A stretch of DNA of 64,000 nt. Origin: Saccharopolyspora flava. Its GTDB lineage: Bacteria; Actinomycetota; Actinomycetes; Mycobacteriales; Pseudonocardiaceae. The position numbers were made by a program, and so were the translations under genes. The stretch lies in the NCBI RefSeq assembly GCF_900116135.1, contig NZ_FOZX01000001.1, positions 310,001 through 374,000 of the forward strand, written 5' to 3'. Below are positions 40,570 through 50,099 of the stretch, one piece after another (position 1 is the stretch's first letter; each line of letters starts with the position of its first letter). The notes under the pieces were generated by a model, which was not told the DNA's origin, searched no databases, and was given only the letters and a program-made list of their open reading frames with translations.

Positions 40570-41865
40570 ATGACGAACGCGACAGCCGCCAGACCCGCCC
40601 GCAAGGACCTGATCAAGGCCTTCGTGGCGAGCCTGAGCGGAACGTCCCTGGAGTGGTACGACTTCGCGGCCTACTCCGTCGCCTCGGCCCTGGTGTTCGG
40701 CCAGCTGTTCTTCCCCAGCCACGACCCGCTGTCGGGAACCCTGCTGGCGTTCTCCACCTACGCCGTCGGCTACGTCTCCCGCCCGCTGGGCGGATTCGTC
40801 TTCGGCCGGCTCGGCGACGTCCTCGGCCGCAAGCAGGTCCTGGTGATCACCCTGCTGATCACCGGCATCTCGACCGTCCTCATCGGACTGCTGCCCACCC
40901 ACTCCCAGGTCGGCGCGCTCGGCGCGGCGCTGCTGGTGGTGCTGCGCTTCGCCCAGGGCGTGGGCATCGGCGGCGAGTGGGGCGGCGCCGTGCTGCTGTC
41001 CAGCGAGTACGGCAGCGAGAAGCACCGCGGGTTCTGGGCCTCGGCCGCCCAGATCGGCCCGCCGGCCGGCAACCTGCTCGCCAACGGCGTTCTCGCCGGA
41101 CTGGCCGCCGGGCTCACCTCCGAGCAGTTCATGAGCTGGGGCTGGCGCGTGGCGTTCCTGCTGTCGGCCGTGCTGGTGATCTTCGGCCTGTGGATCCGGG
41201 TCAAGCTCGAGGAGACCCCGGTCTTCCAGGAGATCCAGCAGAAGGGCGAGCAGGCGGGCGCCCCGGTGCGCGAGGTCCTCACCCGCGAACCGCGCGCGCT
41301 GATCTCCGGCATCCTCTCCCGCGTCGGGCCGGACGTGCTCTACGCGCTGTTCACCGTCTTCGTGCTCACCTACGCCACCCAGCAGCTGGACATGCCCAAG
41401 AGCTGGGCGGTCACCGGCGTCATGCTCGGCTCCTCGCTGCAGCTGTTCGGGATGCCGCTGGCGGGAGCGCTGTCGGACCGCTTCGGGCGCCGCCGGATCT
41501 ACGCGATCGGCGCGGTCGGCGGACTGGTGTGGCCGTTCGCCTTCTTCCCGCTGGTCGGCGGCGGCTCGGCCGGGCTGCTGATCATCGGTGTGATCGTCGG
41601 CCTGATCTGGCACGCCCTGATGTACGGGCCGCAGGCGGCGTTCATCGCCGAGCAGTTCAGCCCGGAGCTGCGCGCCACCGGGTCCTCGCTGGCCTACACC
41701 CTGGCCGGGATCATCGGCGGGGCGCTGGCGCCGCTGCTGTTCACCTCGCTCTACGCCTACTTCGACACCTGGGTCGCGCCCGCCTGCTACCTGGCGGCGA
41801 CGTGCGTGGTGACGCTGGTGGGCCTGGCGCTCAGCCGGACTGGAGCACCTGCCGGGTCGCGCTGA
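40570..41865 (+). CDS. MHS-family (metabolite:H+ symporter) major facilitator transporter
   Basis: 431 residues, twelve predicted helices. The family markers SGTSLEWYDFAAYSVASAL, RPLGGFVFGRLGDVLGRK, RFAQGVGIGGEWGGAVLL and GALSDRFGRRRIYAIG are clear. MHS members carry carboxylates, dicarboxylates, betaines or shikimate-type compounds with protons. It is divergent from DUF2848, and its last 35 bases overlap the end of the GntR gene on the other strand. Its place beside two hydrolase-like genes and a regulator suggests uptake of the compound they degrade. Confidence 0.92.
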   Translation: MTNATAARPARKDLIKAFVASLSGTSLEWYDFAAYSVASALVFGQLFFPSHDPLSGTLLAFSTYAVGYVSRPLGGFVFGRLGDVLGRKQVLVITLLITGISTVLIGLLPTHSQVGALGAALLVVLRFAQGVGIGGEWGGAVLLSSEYGSEKHRGFWASAAQIGPPAGNLLANGVLAGLAAGLTSEQFMSWGWRVAFLLSAVLVIFGLWIRVKLEETPVFQEIQQKGEQAGAPVREVLTREPRALISGILSRVGPDVLYALFTVFVLTYATQQLDMPKSWAVTGVMLGSSLQLFGMPLAGALSDRFGRRRIYAIGAVGGLVWPFAFFPLVGGGSAGLLIIGVIVGLIWHALMYGPQAAFIAEQFSPELRATGSSLAYTLAGIIGGALAPLLFTSLYAYFDTWVAPACYLAATCVVTLVGLALSRTGAPAGSR

Positions 41866-42457
41866 GGTGCTCGGTGATCGCCGCGGCCGCGGCCTCCGCG
41901 TCGCCCGCGGCGAGCGCCGAGCAGATCGCCTCGTGCTCGGCCAGCACGGACCTGCGCCGCCCGTCGGACCGGAACAGCGCCTCGACGCCCGCCCGGACCT
42001 GGCGGGCGCGCAGCCCGTCGTAGGTCTTGGACAGCATCTCGTTGCCCACGGCCGCCACCAGCGCCGAGTGGAAGCGGTGGTCGTGATCGATGAACTCGCG
42101 CGCCTGGTCCTCGCCGAGCTCGCGCTGCCGGTCGAGCTGCTCGCGCATCTCGGTCAGCGGCACCGCGCCGAGCTCGACGGCCCGCCGCGCGGCGTAGCAC
42201 TCGATCATCACCCGGATCTCGAAGAGCTCCCCGATCTCCCTGCCGCCGACCGGCGCGATGTAGGCCCCGCGCTTGGGCACCAGCTGCACCAGTTCCTCGG
42301 CGGCCAGCAGCAGCAGCGCTTCGCGGATGGGCGTGCGCGACACGCCGATCTCGTCGGCGAGGGCCTGTTCGTTGACGAACTGCCCCTGCATGCTGGGGTC
42401 GCTCAGGACGGTGTCCTTGAGGTGGGCGTAAGCGACTTCACGTCCGGACGGCAACAC
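41831..42457 (-). CDS. GntR-family (FadR/VanR subgroup) regulator
   Basis: 208 residues from the GTG at 42457 (AAGGGG upstream). A longer start at 42496 would place the operator-like site inside the gene, so I prefer the shorter one. The winged helix (YAHLKDTVLSDPSM then NEQALADEIGVSRTPIREAL) is followed by an FCD ligand domain with IRVMIECYAARRAVE, FIDHDHRFHSALVAAVGN and LAEHEAICSALAAGD; the Asp and His residues are the usual metal/ligand contacts. It is divergent from the carbon-nitrogen hydrolase. Confidence 0.92.
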   Translation of the reverse strand: MLPSGREVAYAHLKDTVLSDPSMQGQFVNEQALADEIGVSRTPIREALLLLAAEELVQLVPKRGAYIAPVGGREIGELFEIRVMIECYAARRAVELGAVPLTEMREQLDRQRELGEDQAREFIDHDHRFHSALVAAVGNEMLSKTYDGLRARQVRAGVEALFRSDGRRRSVLAEHEAICSALAAGDAEAAAAAITEHLSATRQVLQSG

Positions 42458-42469
42458 GAACCCCTTGCT

Positions 42470-42490
42470 TGCATATCGTCGGTATACAAG
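42470..42490. promoter_or_regulatory. Candidate GntR operator between GntR and hydrolase genes
   Basis: On the minus strand this reads CTTGTATACCGACGATAT. It shares CTTGTATAC and most of the following bases with the site at 40513-40530. It sits between the divergent gntR and hydrolase starts, so one regulator could control both promoter pairs of the module. Confidence 0.6.
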
Positions 42491-42524
42491 CATCATATCG
42501 GTCTAGCGAAGGATGGTTGTGGTT

Positions 42525-43316
42525 ATGCGGATCGCGTTGTGCCAGATCGTGTCGGGTCCGGATCCGGAGGCGAACCTGGAGCTCATCGCCGACGGCATCC
42601 GGCGGGCCGCCGAGGAGGGCGCCGACCTCGCGGTGTTCCCGGAGGCCGCGATGGCCTGCTTCGGCGTGAAGCTCGGGCCGCTGGCCGAACCGCTGGACGG
42701 CCCGTGGGCCACCGAGGTCCGCCGACTCGCCAACGAGGCCGGCATCGCCGTGGTCGCCGGGATGTTCACGCCCGCCGACGACGGCCGGGTCACCAACACG
42801 CTGCTGATCACCGGCCGCGGCCTGGACACCTCCTACGACAAGATCCACCTGTTCGACGCGTTCGGCTTCGCCGAGTCCCGCACCGTCGCCCCCGGCTCGA
42901 AGCCGGTCGTGGTGACCCTCGACGGCGTCGGCATCGGCTTCACCACCTGCTACGACGTCCGGTTCCCGGGCCTGTTCCAGAAGCTCGCCGACGAGGGCGC
43001 CTCGGTGATCGTCACCCCCGCTTCCTGGGGTTCGGGCGAGGGCAAGGTCGAGCAGTGGGAGCTGCTGGTGCGCGCCCGCGCGCTGGACTCCACCTCCTGG
43101 ATCGTGGCCTGCGGCCAGGGCGACCCGCGCAGCATCGGCCGCGAGCCCTCCGGCAAGGCCCCCACCGGCGTCGGTCACAGCCTCGTCGCAACCCCGCTCG
43201 GCGTCGTGCACGCCGAACTCGGCGCCGAACCCGAGGTCAAGGTCGTCGACATCGACCCCACCACCGTCGAACCCGCCCGTCAGGCGGTCCCGGTGCTGAC
43301 CAACCGGCGCTTCTGA
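42525..43316 (+). CDS. Carbon-nitrogen hydrolase (nitrilase superfamily amidase)
   Basis: 263 residues from the ATG at 42525; in-frame ATG (42513) and GTG (42519) are alternatives and the GTG has the best-spaced AAGGA. The Glu-Lys-Cys triad is intact: E40 in AVFPEAAM, K106 in SYDKIHLFD and C142 in FTTCYDVRFP. That C-Y-D-x-R-F-P box is typical of amidases such as omega-amidase and deaminated-glutathione amidase, not of true nitrilases. Given its neighbours, it probably hydrolyses an amide imported by the MHS transporter. The substrate is unknown. Confidence 0.9.
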   Translation: MRIALCQIVSGPDPEANLELIADGIRRAAEEGADLAVFPEAAMACFGVKLGPLAEPLDGPWATEVRRLANEAGIAVVAGMFTPADDGRVTNTLLITGRGLDTSYDKIHLFDAFGFAESRTVAPGSKPVVVTLDGVGIGFTTCYDVRFPGLFQKLADEGASVIVTPASWGSGEGKVEQWELLVRARALDSTSWIVACGQGDPRSIGREPSGKAPTGVGHSLVATPLGVVHAELGAEPEVKVVDIDPTTVEPARQAVPVLTNRRF

Positions 43317-43453
43317 CCCGAGGGACTGCGACACAGGGGCCACGATCACATGCGGTAATGTTTCCCTACTCCAGGTGATCTGATCCCGTAAACTCCCAGT
43401 CCAGAGGTGTTGTGACTACGCTGGTCCAGCACCCGTTGGGAGAGGGGCCGACG

Positions 43454-44029
43454 ATGACTGCGCTGCCCGACTGGATGGTGCTGCCGCCTGGAGGGCTGAG
43501 CGCTGCGGAGTACGAGGCGCTGCCCGAAGAAGCGTGCCGCCGCATCGAGATTGTCGATGGAGCCATCGTCGTAACTCCCGCGCCCCGCCGCCTGCACCAG
43601 ACCATTGCGCGGCGCCTGGCCAACGAGCTCGAGCACGCCGCCGGTCCTGAGTTCGCTGTCGACACCGACATCGATCTCCGACTGCGCGACGTGCCGCTGC
43701 TGAACCGCCGACCGGACGTCGTCCTCTACGACGCCACGTTGCCGGACGACGTCGTGCTTCGCCCTCAGCACGTCGCTCTCGTCGTCGAAGTGATGTCCCC
43801 GGGGTCGGTCACAGCTGACCAGACGGACAAGCCTGCTGAGTACGCAGCTGCGGGGATCGAGCACTTCTGGCGAATCGAGAGCGAGCCCCAGGACGACCGG
43901 AAACTGACGGTGTTCCGCTACCGGCTCGATCCCACGACACGTGCCTACGTGTCGGCCGGTGTGGACACGGCCGACATCGCGGTGTCCACACCGGTCACGT
44001 TGAAGGTCGAACTCGAAAGCCTGCTCTGA
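43454..44029 (+). CDS. Uma2 family protein (PD-(D/E)XK nuclease fold)
   Basis: 191 residues, the usual Uma2 length, from the ATG at 43454 with GGGAGAGGGG upstream; a GTG at 43412 is the alternative. Candidate catalytic residues are E32 in RIEIVDGAIVVTPAP, D88 in NRRPDVVLYD, E112 in LVVEVMSPGS and K126 in DQTDKPAEYAAAG, matching the PD-(D/E)XK pattern of this family. Uma2 proteins are very common in actinobacteria and cyanobacteria, and their function is largely unknown. It appears to be a single-gene unit. Confidence 0.9.
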   Translation: MTALPDWMVLPPGGLSAAEYEALPEEACRRIEIVDGAIVVTPAPRRLHQTIARRLANELEHAAGPEFAVDTDIDLRLRDVPLLNRRPDVVLYDATLPDDVVLRPQHVALVVEVMSPGSVTADQTDKPAEYAAAGIEHFWRIESEPQDDRKLTVFRYRLDPTTRAYVSAGVDTADIAVSTPVTLKVELESLL

Positions 44030-44111
44030 GCCGAAAGAATCGCGCTACCCGCGATTGCGCCAACGGCGCTGAGCACCCCTTGGTTGGCCCCAGCAGTGGC
44101 TCAACCCTGGG

Positions 44112-44189
44112 CAGTGGACAGTTTTTCCTCTAATTGACGCATGATCATGTCTGTTTTGTCCGGTCAATTCGAGGAAAAACTGTCCCCTG
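44112..44189. repeat. CAGTTTT/AAAACTG hairpin element, copy 3
   Basis: GGACAGTTTTTCCTC pairs with GAGGAAAAACTGTCC; after one mismatch, AATTGAC pairs with GTCAATT. The 24-base interior holds the palindrome CATGATCATG. It lies between the 3' ends of the Uma2 gene and nadC. The ends CAGTGGACAGTTTT and AAAACTGTCC match the elements at 13337 and 28144. Confidence 0.85.
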
Positions 44190-44229
44190 CCGCGGAACGC
44201 CCCGCTGGAGACGGCAATGTCCGCTCCCC

Positions 44230-45078
44230 TCACATGTCGAGGCCGAGGTCGAGGGACGGGGAGGAGTGGGTGAGGGCTCCGACCGCGAGGTAGTGGACTC
44301 CTGTGCTCGCGTAGGCGCGGGCGACGTCGAGGGTGAGGCCTCCGGAGGCTTCGAGTTCCGTGTCCGGGGAGAGGGTTCGGGTGCGGGAGACCGCTTCGGC
44401 GCACTGGTCCGGGGTGAAGTTGTCCAGCAGGACCAGGGAGACGTTCTCCGCGAGGACCTCGTCGAGCTCGTCGAGATCGCCGACCTCGACCTCCATCGGC
44501 AGGTCCGGGGCGTGCGCGCGGCAGGCGCGGACCGCGGCGGCCGGGGAGCCCGCGGCGACGATGTGGTTGTCCTTGATCAGGATCGCGTCGCCCAGCGCCA
44601 TCCGGTGGTTCACGCCGCCACCGCAGCGGACCGCGTACTTCTGCAGGTCACGCAGGCCCGGCAGGGTCTTGCGGCTGTCGCGGATCCTGCACCCCGTACC
44701 GTCCACCGCGTCGACCCACCACGAGGTGGCGGTGGCGATGCCGGACAGGTGCGTGAGCAGGTTCAGCGCCGTGCGCTCGGCCGTGAGCAGACCCCGCACC
44801 GGGGCCTTCACCCGCAGGACGCAGTCGCCCGCCGCCAGCCGGTCGCCGTCGGCGCGCTCCTCGATCACCTGGTACGCGTCGGCGCCCAACACCTCGTCGA
44901 GCACCAGGCGGATCAGCGGAAGTCCCGCCAGCACACCGGGTTTGCGCGTGTTGAAGCCCGCTTCGGCGACCGCGCCGTCGGGCACCGTGGCCTCGGTGGT
45001 GGCGTCCGGCCCGTACCGCAGGTCCTCGGCCAGGGCCGTGCGGACGATCTCGCGAGCGCCGTCGAAGTCGAAGGTCAT
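44230..45078 (-). CDS. nadC: Nicotinate-nucleotide pyrophosphorylase (quinolinate phosphoribosyltransferase)
   Basis: 282 residues. It condenses quinolinate with PRPP to give nicotinate mononucleotide. Blocks include TAERTALNLLTHLSGIAT, DSRKTLPGLRDLQKYAVRCGGG, NHRMALGDAILIKDNHI, MEVEVGDLDELDE and LEASGGLTLDVARAYASTGV. The ATG overlaps the nadB stop as ATGA. It is last in nadA-nadB-nadC. Confidence 0.97.
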   Translation of the reverse strand: MTFDFDGAREIVRTALAEDLRYGPDATTEATVPDGAVAEAGFNTRKPGVLAGLPLIRLVLDEVLGADAYQVIEERADGDRLAAGDCVLRVKAPVRGLLTAERTALNLLTHLSGIATATSWWVDAVDGTGCRIRDSRKTLPGLRDLQKYAVRCGGGVNHRMALGDAILIKDNHIVAAGSPAAAVRACRAHAPDLPMEVEVGDLDELDEVLAENVSLVLLDNFTPDQCAEAVSRTRTLSPDTELEASGGLTLDVARAYASTGVHYLAVGALTHSSPSLDLGLDM

Positions 45079-46673
45079 GCCGCTGTCCTCGCAATCCCCG
45101 CCCCGGTGTGGAACAACCACCCCGAGGCGTCCAGCCGGAGCACCGCGCTGCGCCGCCAGCGCAGGTCGTCGGTGTCCGGGAAGTCCGTGCGGCGGTGGCA
45201 TCCTCGCGATTCCGCGCGCAGCCGCGCCGCGGCCAGCAGAGCTTGAGCGGTCAGCGTCAGCGACGCGTCCTCCACCGCCGAGCGCGTCCGCAGTGGGCGC
45301 ACCACCGAGTTGCGGTCCAGCACCGCGCTCGCCTCGGCCATGCCGTCCTCGCTGCGCCCGATGCCGGCGTGCCGGCTCATGGTGCGCTGCAGCAGGTCTC
45401 GTTCCACCACCGCGAACGCGGGCGGCTCGACCTCGCCCACCGGCGAGCGCGACAGCAGGCCGCAGCCCAGGTCCTTGGCCACCGCCGCGGCGGCCCGGCC
45501 GCCCACGACCAGGCCCTCCAGCAGGCTGTTGGACGCCAGCCGGTTCGCGCCGTGCAAGCCCGTGCAGGCGACCTCGCCCGCCGCGTACAGGCCGGTCACC
45601 GCCGTCCTGCCGTCCACATCGGATACCACACCGCCGCACGAGTAGTGCGCCGCGCTGGCCACCGGGATCGGCTCCGAGCTCGGATCGATCCCCGCCTCCC
45701 GGCACGAGGCGTGCACCGTCGGGAAGCGCTCGGCGAAACCGGGAATCCCGGTGGCGTCCAGGAACACGTGCTCGGCGCCGGTGTCGGCGGCGCGGCGGGT
45801 GATCGCCGCCGACACCACGTCGCGCGGCGCCAGGTCGCCCAGCGGGTGCACCCCGTCCATCACGCGCTCCCCGCGCACGTCGAGGAGCACCGCGCCCTCG
45901 CCGCGCACCGCCTCGGTCACCAGCGGACGCCGGCCGCGCGCCTGCCCCGCCGCGTAGAGCACGGTCGGGTGGAACTGCACGAACTCCAGGTCCGCCACCG
46001 CCGCTCCCGCCCGCAGGGCCAGCGCGACACCGTCCGCAGTGGACACCTCCGGGTTCGTCGTGGCCGCGTAGAGCTGCCCGAGACCGCCGGTCGCCAGCAG
46101 CACCGCGGGCGCGTGCAGGACGCCCGGGCGGCTGCGCGAATCCATCGCCAGCGCACCGGCGATCGCACCGCCCTCGCCGCGCAGCAGCTCGACCACGCAG
46201 TGCTCCTCCAGCACCGGGATGCCGCCGCCGCGCACCGCCGAGACCAGCGCCCGCTGCACCTCGGCGCCGGTGGCGTCACCGCCCGCGTGGATCACGCGGA
46301 ACGCCTGGTGACCGCCCTCGCGGGTGCGCGCCAACCGACCGTCGACGGCGTCGAACTCCGCGCCCGCCGCGCGCAGCCGGCCGATCGCCTCCGCGCCGTC
46401 GGCGAGGATCGCGCGCACCGCCTCCGGCGAGCACAACCCCACCCCGGCGGTGAGGGTGTCCTCGACGTGCTTGTGCAGGCTGTCGCCGGGATCGAGCTCG
46501 TCGGGCCGGACCACGGCGATGCCGCCCTGCGCCCAGCCGGTGTTGCCCGCCGACACCGAGTCCTTGCTCACCACCAGCACCCGCAGCCCGGCCTCGCGGG
46601 CGCGCAGCGCGGCGGTCAGCCCGGCCACGCCGGTGCCGACGACGAGCAGGTCGGCCCCGGCCTCCCAGGTCAC
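45075..46673 (-). CDS. nadB: L-aspartate oxidase
   Basis: 532 residues, a flavoprotein that oxidises aspartate to iminoaspartate. The N-terminal dinucleotide fold [15 protein letters not shown], then [43 protein letters not shown] and [20 protein letters not shown] mark the succinate dehydrogenase/aspartate oxidase family, with the active-site Arg in RGEGA. The GTG start overlaps the nadA stop as GTGA. Confidence 0.97.
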   Translation of the reverse strand: MTWEAGADLLVVGTGVAGLTAALRAREAGLRVLVVSKDSVSAGNTGWAQGGIAVVRPDELDPGDSLHKHVEDTLTAGVGLCSPEAVRAILADGAEAIGRLRAAGAEFDAVDGRLARTREGGHQAFRVIHAGGDATGAEVQRALVSAVRGGGIPVLEEHCVVELLRGEGGAIAGALAMDSRSRPGVLHAPAVLLATGGLGQLYAATTNPEVSTADGVALALRAGAAVADLEFVQFHPTVLYAAGQARGRRPLVTEAVRGEGAVLLDVRGERVMDGVHPLGDLAPRDVVSAAITRRAADTGAEHVFLDATGIPGFAERFPTVHASCREAGIDPSSEPIPVASAAHYSCGGVVSDVDGRTAVTGLYAAGEVACTGLHGANRLASNSLLEGLVVGGRAAAAVAKDLGCGLLSRSPVGEVEPPAFAVVERDLLQRTMSRHAGIGRSEDGMAEASAVLDRNSVVRPLRTRSAVEDASLTLTAQALLAAARLRAESRGCHRRTDFPDTDDLRWRRSAVLRLDASGWLFHTGAGIARTAA

Positions 46674-47683
46674 TCGCCACCGCCGGGCTTGCCGATGGCG
46701 ATCATCCGCTCCACCGAGGCGCGGGCGCGGTCGGCGACGCCGGTGGGCACGTGCACCTCGTCGGCGCCCTCGCGCAGGCAGCGCAGCAGCGCCGCCGGGG
46801 TGATCATCTTCATGTACCGGCAGGAGGCGCGGTCGTTCACCGCGCGGAAGTCGATCTCCGGCGCGGCCTGCCGCAGCTGGTGCAGCATCCCGACCTCGGT
46901 GGCCACCAGCACCGACGTCGCACCGGTCTCCTTGGCGGCGGTGAGCATGTCACCGGTGGAGAGGATCTTCACCCGCTCCGGCTCCACCGTGCCCTCGCCC
47001 GCGAGGTAGAGCGCCGAGGTCGCGCAGCCGCACTCGGGGTGGATGAACAGGTCCGCCTCCGGCGAGGCGGCGGCGCGCTCGGCCAGCTCCGGCCCGTTGA
47101 TCCCGGCGTGCACGTGGCACTCACCGGCCCAGACGTGCAGGTTCTCCCGGCCGGTCTCGCGCTTGACGTGCGCGCCGAGGAACTGGTCCGGGCAGAACAG
47201 CACCTCGCGGTCCTCCGGGATCGAGCGGACCACATCCACCGCGTTGGAGGAGGTGCAGCAGATGTCGGTCTCGGCCTTCACCTCGGCGGTGGTGTTGACG
47301 TAGGAGACCACGACCGCGCCCGGGTGCTCGGCCTTCCAGGCGCGCAGCTGCTCGGCGGTGATCGAGTCGGCCAGCGAGCAACCGGCCCGCTCGTCCGGGA
47401 TGAGCACCGTCTTGTCCGGGCCGAGGATCTTGGCGGTCTCGGCCATGAAGTGCACGCCGCAGAAGACGATCGTGCTCGCGTCGCTGTTGGCCGCGATGCG
47501 GCTCAGCGCCAGCGAGTCACCGGTGTGGTGGGCGACGTCCTGGATCTCGGGGAGCTGGTAGTTGTGCGCCAGCAGCACGGCGTCGCGCTCCTCGGCGAGC
47601 CGCCGGACCTCCTCGGCCCAGGCGGCGTCGGGCTCGACGCCGGTGAAACCGGCCTCGGTCCGCTGCCACGTCGCAGTCGCCAT
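46670..47683 (-). CDS. nadA: Quinolinate synthase
   Basis: 337 residues, ATG start after GAGGAGGACGAG. It condenses iminoaspartate with dihydroxyacetone phosphate using an oxygen-sensitive [4Fe-4S] cluster. Cluster cysteines fit [25 protein letters not shown] and [29 protein letters not shown] is the conserved start. It is the first gene of nadABC, divergent from nrtR. Confidence 0.97.
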   Translation of the reverse strand: MATATWQRTEAGFTGVEPDAAWAEEVRRLAEERDAVLLAHNYQLPEIQDVAHHTGDSLALSRIAANSDASTIVFCGVHFMAETAKILGPDKTVLIPDERAGCSLADSITAEQLRAWKAEHPGAVVVSYVNTTAEVKAETDICCTSSNAVDVVRSIPEDREVLFCPDQFLGAHVKRETGRENLHVWAGECHVHAGINGPELAERAAASPEADLFIHPECGCATSALYLAGEGTVEPERVKILSTGDMLTAAKETGATSVLVATEVGMLHQLRQAAPEIDFRAVNDRASCRYMKMITPAALLRCLREGADEVHVPTGVADRARASVERMIAIGKPGGGE

Positions 47684-47753
47684 CTCGTCCTCCTCGCCGG
47701 GCCCCCGAGATGTTCCGGAAACCCGCTTTCCACCCCGGATCAACGGCCCCGAG

Positions 47754-47776
47754 GTTTTCGCCTTAGAATCGAAAAC
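47754..47776. promoter_or_regulatory. Candidate NrtR operator overlapping the nrtR promoter
   Basis: GTTTTCG-N9-CGAAAAC is a perfect 7-bp inverted repeat. TAGAAT inside it (47764-47769) looks like a -10 box, and the second arm ends on the base before the GTG start of nrtR. If that -10 is used, transcription starts at about the GTG, giving a leaderless mRNA repressed by its own product. The nadA start is 71 bases away on the other side. Confidence 0.65.
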
Positions 47777-48481
47777 GTGCCACATCGTAACACCGCACCC
47801 GCGTCCGACGGCAGAGACGCAGGCCACGAAGTGCTCGCCGGAGTCCTCCAGATCCGGGACGAGCGGCTGCAGGTGATGCTCTGGCAGCGCGCCGAGGAAC
47901 CGGACCTGCACCGCTGGTCGCTCCCCCGCGGCTGGCTCGCGGCCGACGAGGACGTCGAGGGATCGATCCGGCGGCAGCTCGCCGAGAAGGTCGACGTGCA
48001 CAAGCTCTCCCACGTCGAGCAGCTGTCGGTGTTCAGCGCGCCCGGCCGGGTCCCCGACCGGCGCGTCGTGGGCACCGCGTTCCTGTGCCTGGTGCCCGCC
48101 GACGTCGACCCCGAGGTCCCCGGCGACACCCGCTGGTTCCCCGTCGACGACCTGCCCGCGACCGCCTTCGACCACGAGGAGATCGTGCTGGCCGCGCGAG
48201 ACCGGCTGCGCGCCAAGCTCTCCTACACCAACATCGGGTTCGCGCTGGCCCCCGCCGAGTTCACCGTCTCCGAGCTGCGCGGCATCTACTCGGGCGCGCT
48301 CGGCTACCAGGTGGCGGCCACGAACCTGCAGCGCGTGCTGTCCCGGCGCGGCGTCCTGGAGGCCACCGGGCACACCCTCCCGGCCGGGCGCTCCGGCGGC
48401 AGACCGCCCGCGCTGTTCCGCTTCACCTCGCGAGACCTGCAGGTCACGGACCCGTTCGCGGTCTTCCGGCCACCGAGCTGA
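47777..48481 (+). CDS. nrtR: NrtR-type NAD-biosynthesis regulator (Nudix domain plus winged helix)
   Basis: 234 residues. Residues about 15-145 form a Nudix fold. The Nudix box is degenerate ([20 protein letters not shown]; expected G-x5-E-x7-REUxEE), with Gln replacing the key Glu, as expected for an ADP-ribose-sensing regulator that no longer hydrolyses. The C-terminal winged helix has [19 protein letters not shown] and [16 protein letters not shown]. NrtR represses NAD synthesis genes, and nadABC lies divergently alongside. No leader precedes the GTG if the -10 inside the operator is correct. Confidence 0.9.
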   Translation: MPHRNTAPASDGRDAGHEVLAGVLQIRDERLQVMLWQRAEEPDLHRWSLPRGWLAADEDVEGSIRRQLAEKVDVHKLSHVEQLSVFSAPGRVPDRRVVGTAFLCLVPADVDPEVPGDTRWFPVDDLPATAFDHEEIVLAARDRLRAKLSYTNIGFALAPAEFTVSELRGIYSGALGYQVAATNLQRVLSRRGVLEATGHTLPAGRSGGRPPALFRFTSRDLQVTDPFAVFRPPS

Positions 48482-48525
48482 GGCAGAACGAGTCCTGAAG
48501 CGCTTTCTTGAGTAGTTTTGGGGGC

Positions 48526-49206
48526 GTGTTGGACACGTTGCCTTTGTTCCCCCTGGGGTCCGTGCTGTTCCCGGGAGGGCACCTCCCGCTGCACATCTTC
48601 GAGCCGCGCTACCGCGAGCTCGTGCAGGACCTGCTCAACGAGGACGTGCCCGACCGCCGGTTCGGCGTGATCACCATCCGGCAGGGCTGGGAGGTCGGCG
48701 AGGACAACGTCGACTCGATGTACGACGTCGGCTGCACGGCGGTGCTCGACCAGGCCCGCCAGCTGCCCGGCGGCCGCTACGACGTCACCGCCTTCGGCGA
48801 GCGGCGGTTCCGGCTGCTGCAGATCGACCGCGAATCCGCGCCCTACCTGCTGGCCCGCGTGCAGTGGCTGCCCGACACCGACCCGGAACCCGACACGCCC
48901 GGACGCCGCGAGCGGCTGGTCGCCGCGGCCCGGGACGCGCACCAGCGCTACCACGCCTCCGGTATGCGCAACGGTTCCCGCGAGATCCCCGGCGAGGACA
49001 CCGGCACCGAGGACCTGTCCTACCTGCTGGCCGACGACTGCGTGCTCACCACCGAGGACCGCCAGGACCTGCTGGCCGAGACCGACCCGCTGCTCCGGCT
49101 GCGCACCGTCCGCAAGCTGCTGCTCCGCGAAGCGGAGTTCCTGCGCGAGCTGCGCGCGGTCCCGGCGCCGCTGGCGGAGTTCGCCCAGCAGCCCAGCCTG
49201 AACTGA
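48526..49206 (+). CDS. LON substrate-binding-domain protein
   Basis: 226 residues from the GTG at 48526; a TTG at 48508 is an alternative. The N-terminal domain of Lon ([28 protein letters not shown]) fills most of the protein, with no ATPase or protease domain. Such stand-alone proteins are frequent in actinobacteria and may bind unfolded substrates, but their role is not known. It begins 44 bases after nrtR ends and could share its transcript. Confidence 0.88.
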   Translation: MLDTLPLFPLGSVLFPGGHLPLHIFEPRYRELVQDLLNEDVPDRRFGVITIRQGWEVGEDNVDSMYDVGCTAVLDQARQLPGGRYDVTAFGERRFRLLQIDRESAPYLLARVQWLPDTDPEPDTPGRRERLVAAARDAHQRYHASGMRNGSREIPGEDTGTEDLSYLLADDCVLTTEDRQDLLAETDPLLRLRTVRKLLLREAEFLRELRAVPAPLAEFAQQPSLN

Positions 49207-49266
49207 CGGGGTTTCTGCCCGCGGGACGACAACGGCGTCCACGACACCGCCCCTGGGCAGGCCGGC

Positions 49267-49932
49267 TCACTTGAGGCGGCGGCCGAGGTCGTCGAATCCG
49301 TTCCAGGAGGTGGCGACGCCGTAGCCGAGGGCCAGCGCCAGGGGCATCGCGACCAGGACCCACCGGGTGGTGATCTCCGGGGCGATCGTGATCAGGTCGC
49401 CGAGCTGCGGGTTCGGCGGCATCGGGTAGAGGCCGGAGGCGAACGAGCCGCCCATCTGCACGCCCAGCCAGGACGCCACCAGAGACCCGATCACCGCGCC
49501 GGTGAGCAGCACCGGGCCGCGCCTGCCGCGCAACCGCCACAGCACCGCGGCGGTGAGCAGACCGGTCGCGAAGGCCAGCAGCGAGAAGATCGCGATGCCG
49601 TCGAACTCGTGGTAGCTCTCCACCAGCAGGGGCGTCACCGAACCGCCCTGGCCCAGCACGCTCTCCTGCGGCGGCGCCAGGCGCGACCACAGCCACCCCA
49701 CCGGCAACCCCAGCAGCGCGATGAGCGAGATCGCGCTGATCGCCGGGAGCAGGTCCGCCTTGACCACGACCTTCGGCCGCGGCGGAGCCAGGACGGGCAG
49801 CGGCGCGACGTCGCCGGGCTCGATCCGCTCGGGGAGAGCCCGCGTCGGCGCGGCCCCGTCAGCGGCTCCGTCACCCGTCGCGTCGTCCGCGCCGCCGTCC
49901 ACTGCCTTGCCGTCCACTGGGCTGTCGGACAC
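49267..49932 (-). CDS. DUF2567-like membrane protein
   Basis: 221 residues from the GTG at 49932 (GGAGGAGG upstream). A disordered, acidic and Pro-rich N-terminus of about 50 residues precedes four membrane helices (LPAISAISLIALLGLPVGW, FSLLAFATGLLTAAVLWRL, VLLTGAVIGSLVASWLGV, WVLVAMPLALALGYGVAT). The LGQGGSVTPLLVESYHEFDG loop and YPMPPNPQLGDLI fit actinobacterial DUF2567 proteins. Function unknown. Confidence 0.75.
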   Translation of the reverse strand: MSDSPVDGKAVDGGADDATGDGAADGAAPTRALPERIEPGDVAPLPVLAPPRPKVVVKADLLPAISAISLIALLGLPVGWLWSRLAPPQESVLGQGGSVTPLLVESYHEFDGIAIFSLLAFATGLLTAAVLWRLRGRRGPVLLTGAVIGSLVASWLGVQMGGSFASGLYPMPPNPQLGDLITIAPEITTRWVLVAMPLALALGYGVATSWNGFDDLGRRLK

Positions 49933-50099
49933 CTGCCGACCTCCTCCTCGCCGTCGCCGCCACCGGTCCGGCTTGCGAAATTTTCCGGCCACCATAGCGT
50001 TTCCCCACGCCCGTCCCCCTCACCCGCCGGGCGGGCACCGGGCGCACATCAACTATTCTGCGCGAGCCCTCATGTCGGCTACGCCGAAGGACGAGTGAA

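Noticed and set aside
44045-44111. Third copy of the ~143-bp hairpin repeat
   Set aside because: There are a few shared words (CTACCCGC, GCGCTGAGC) but no continuous match and no comparable fold.
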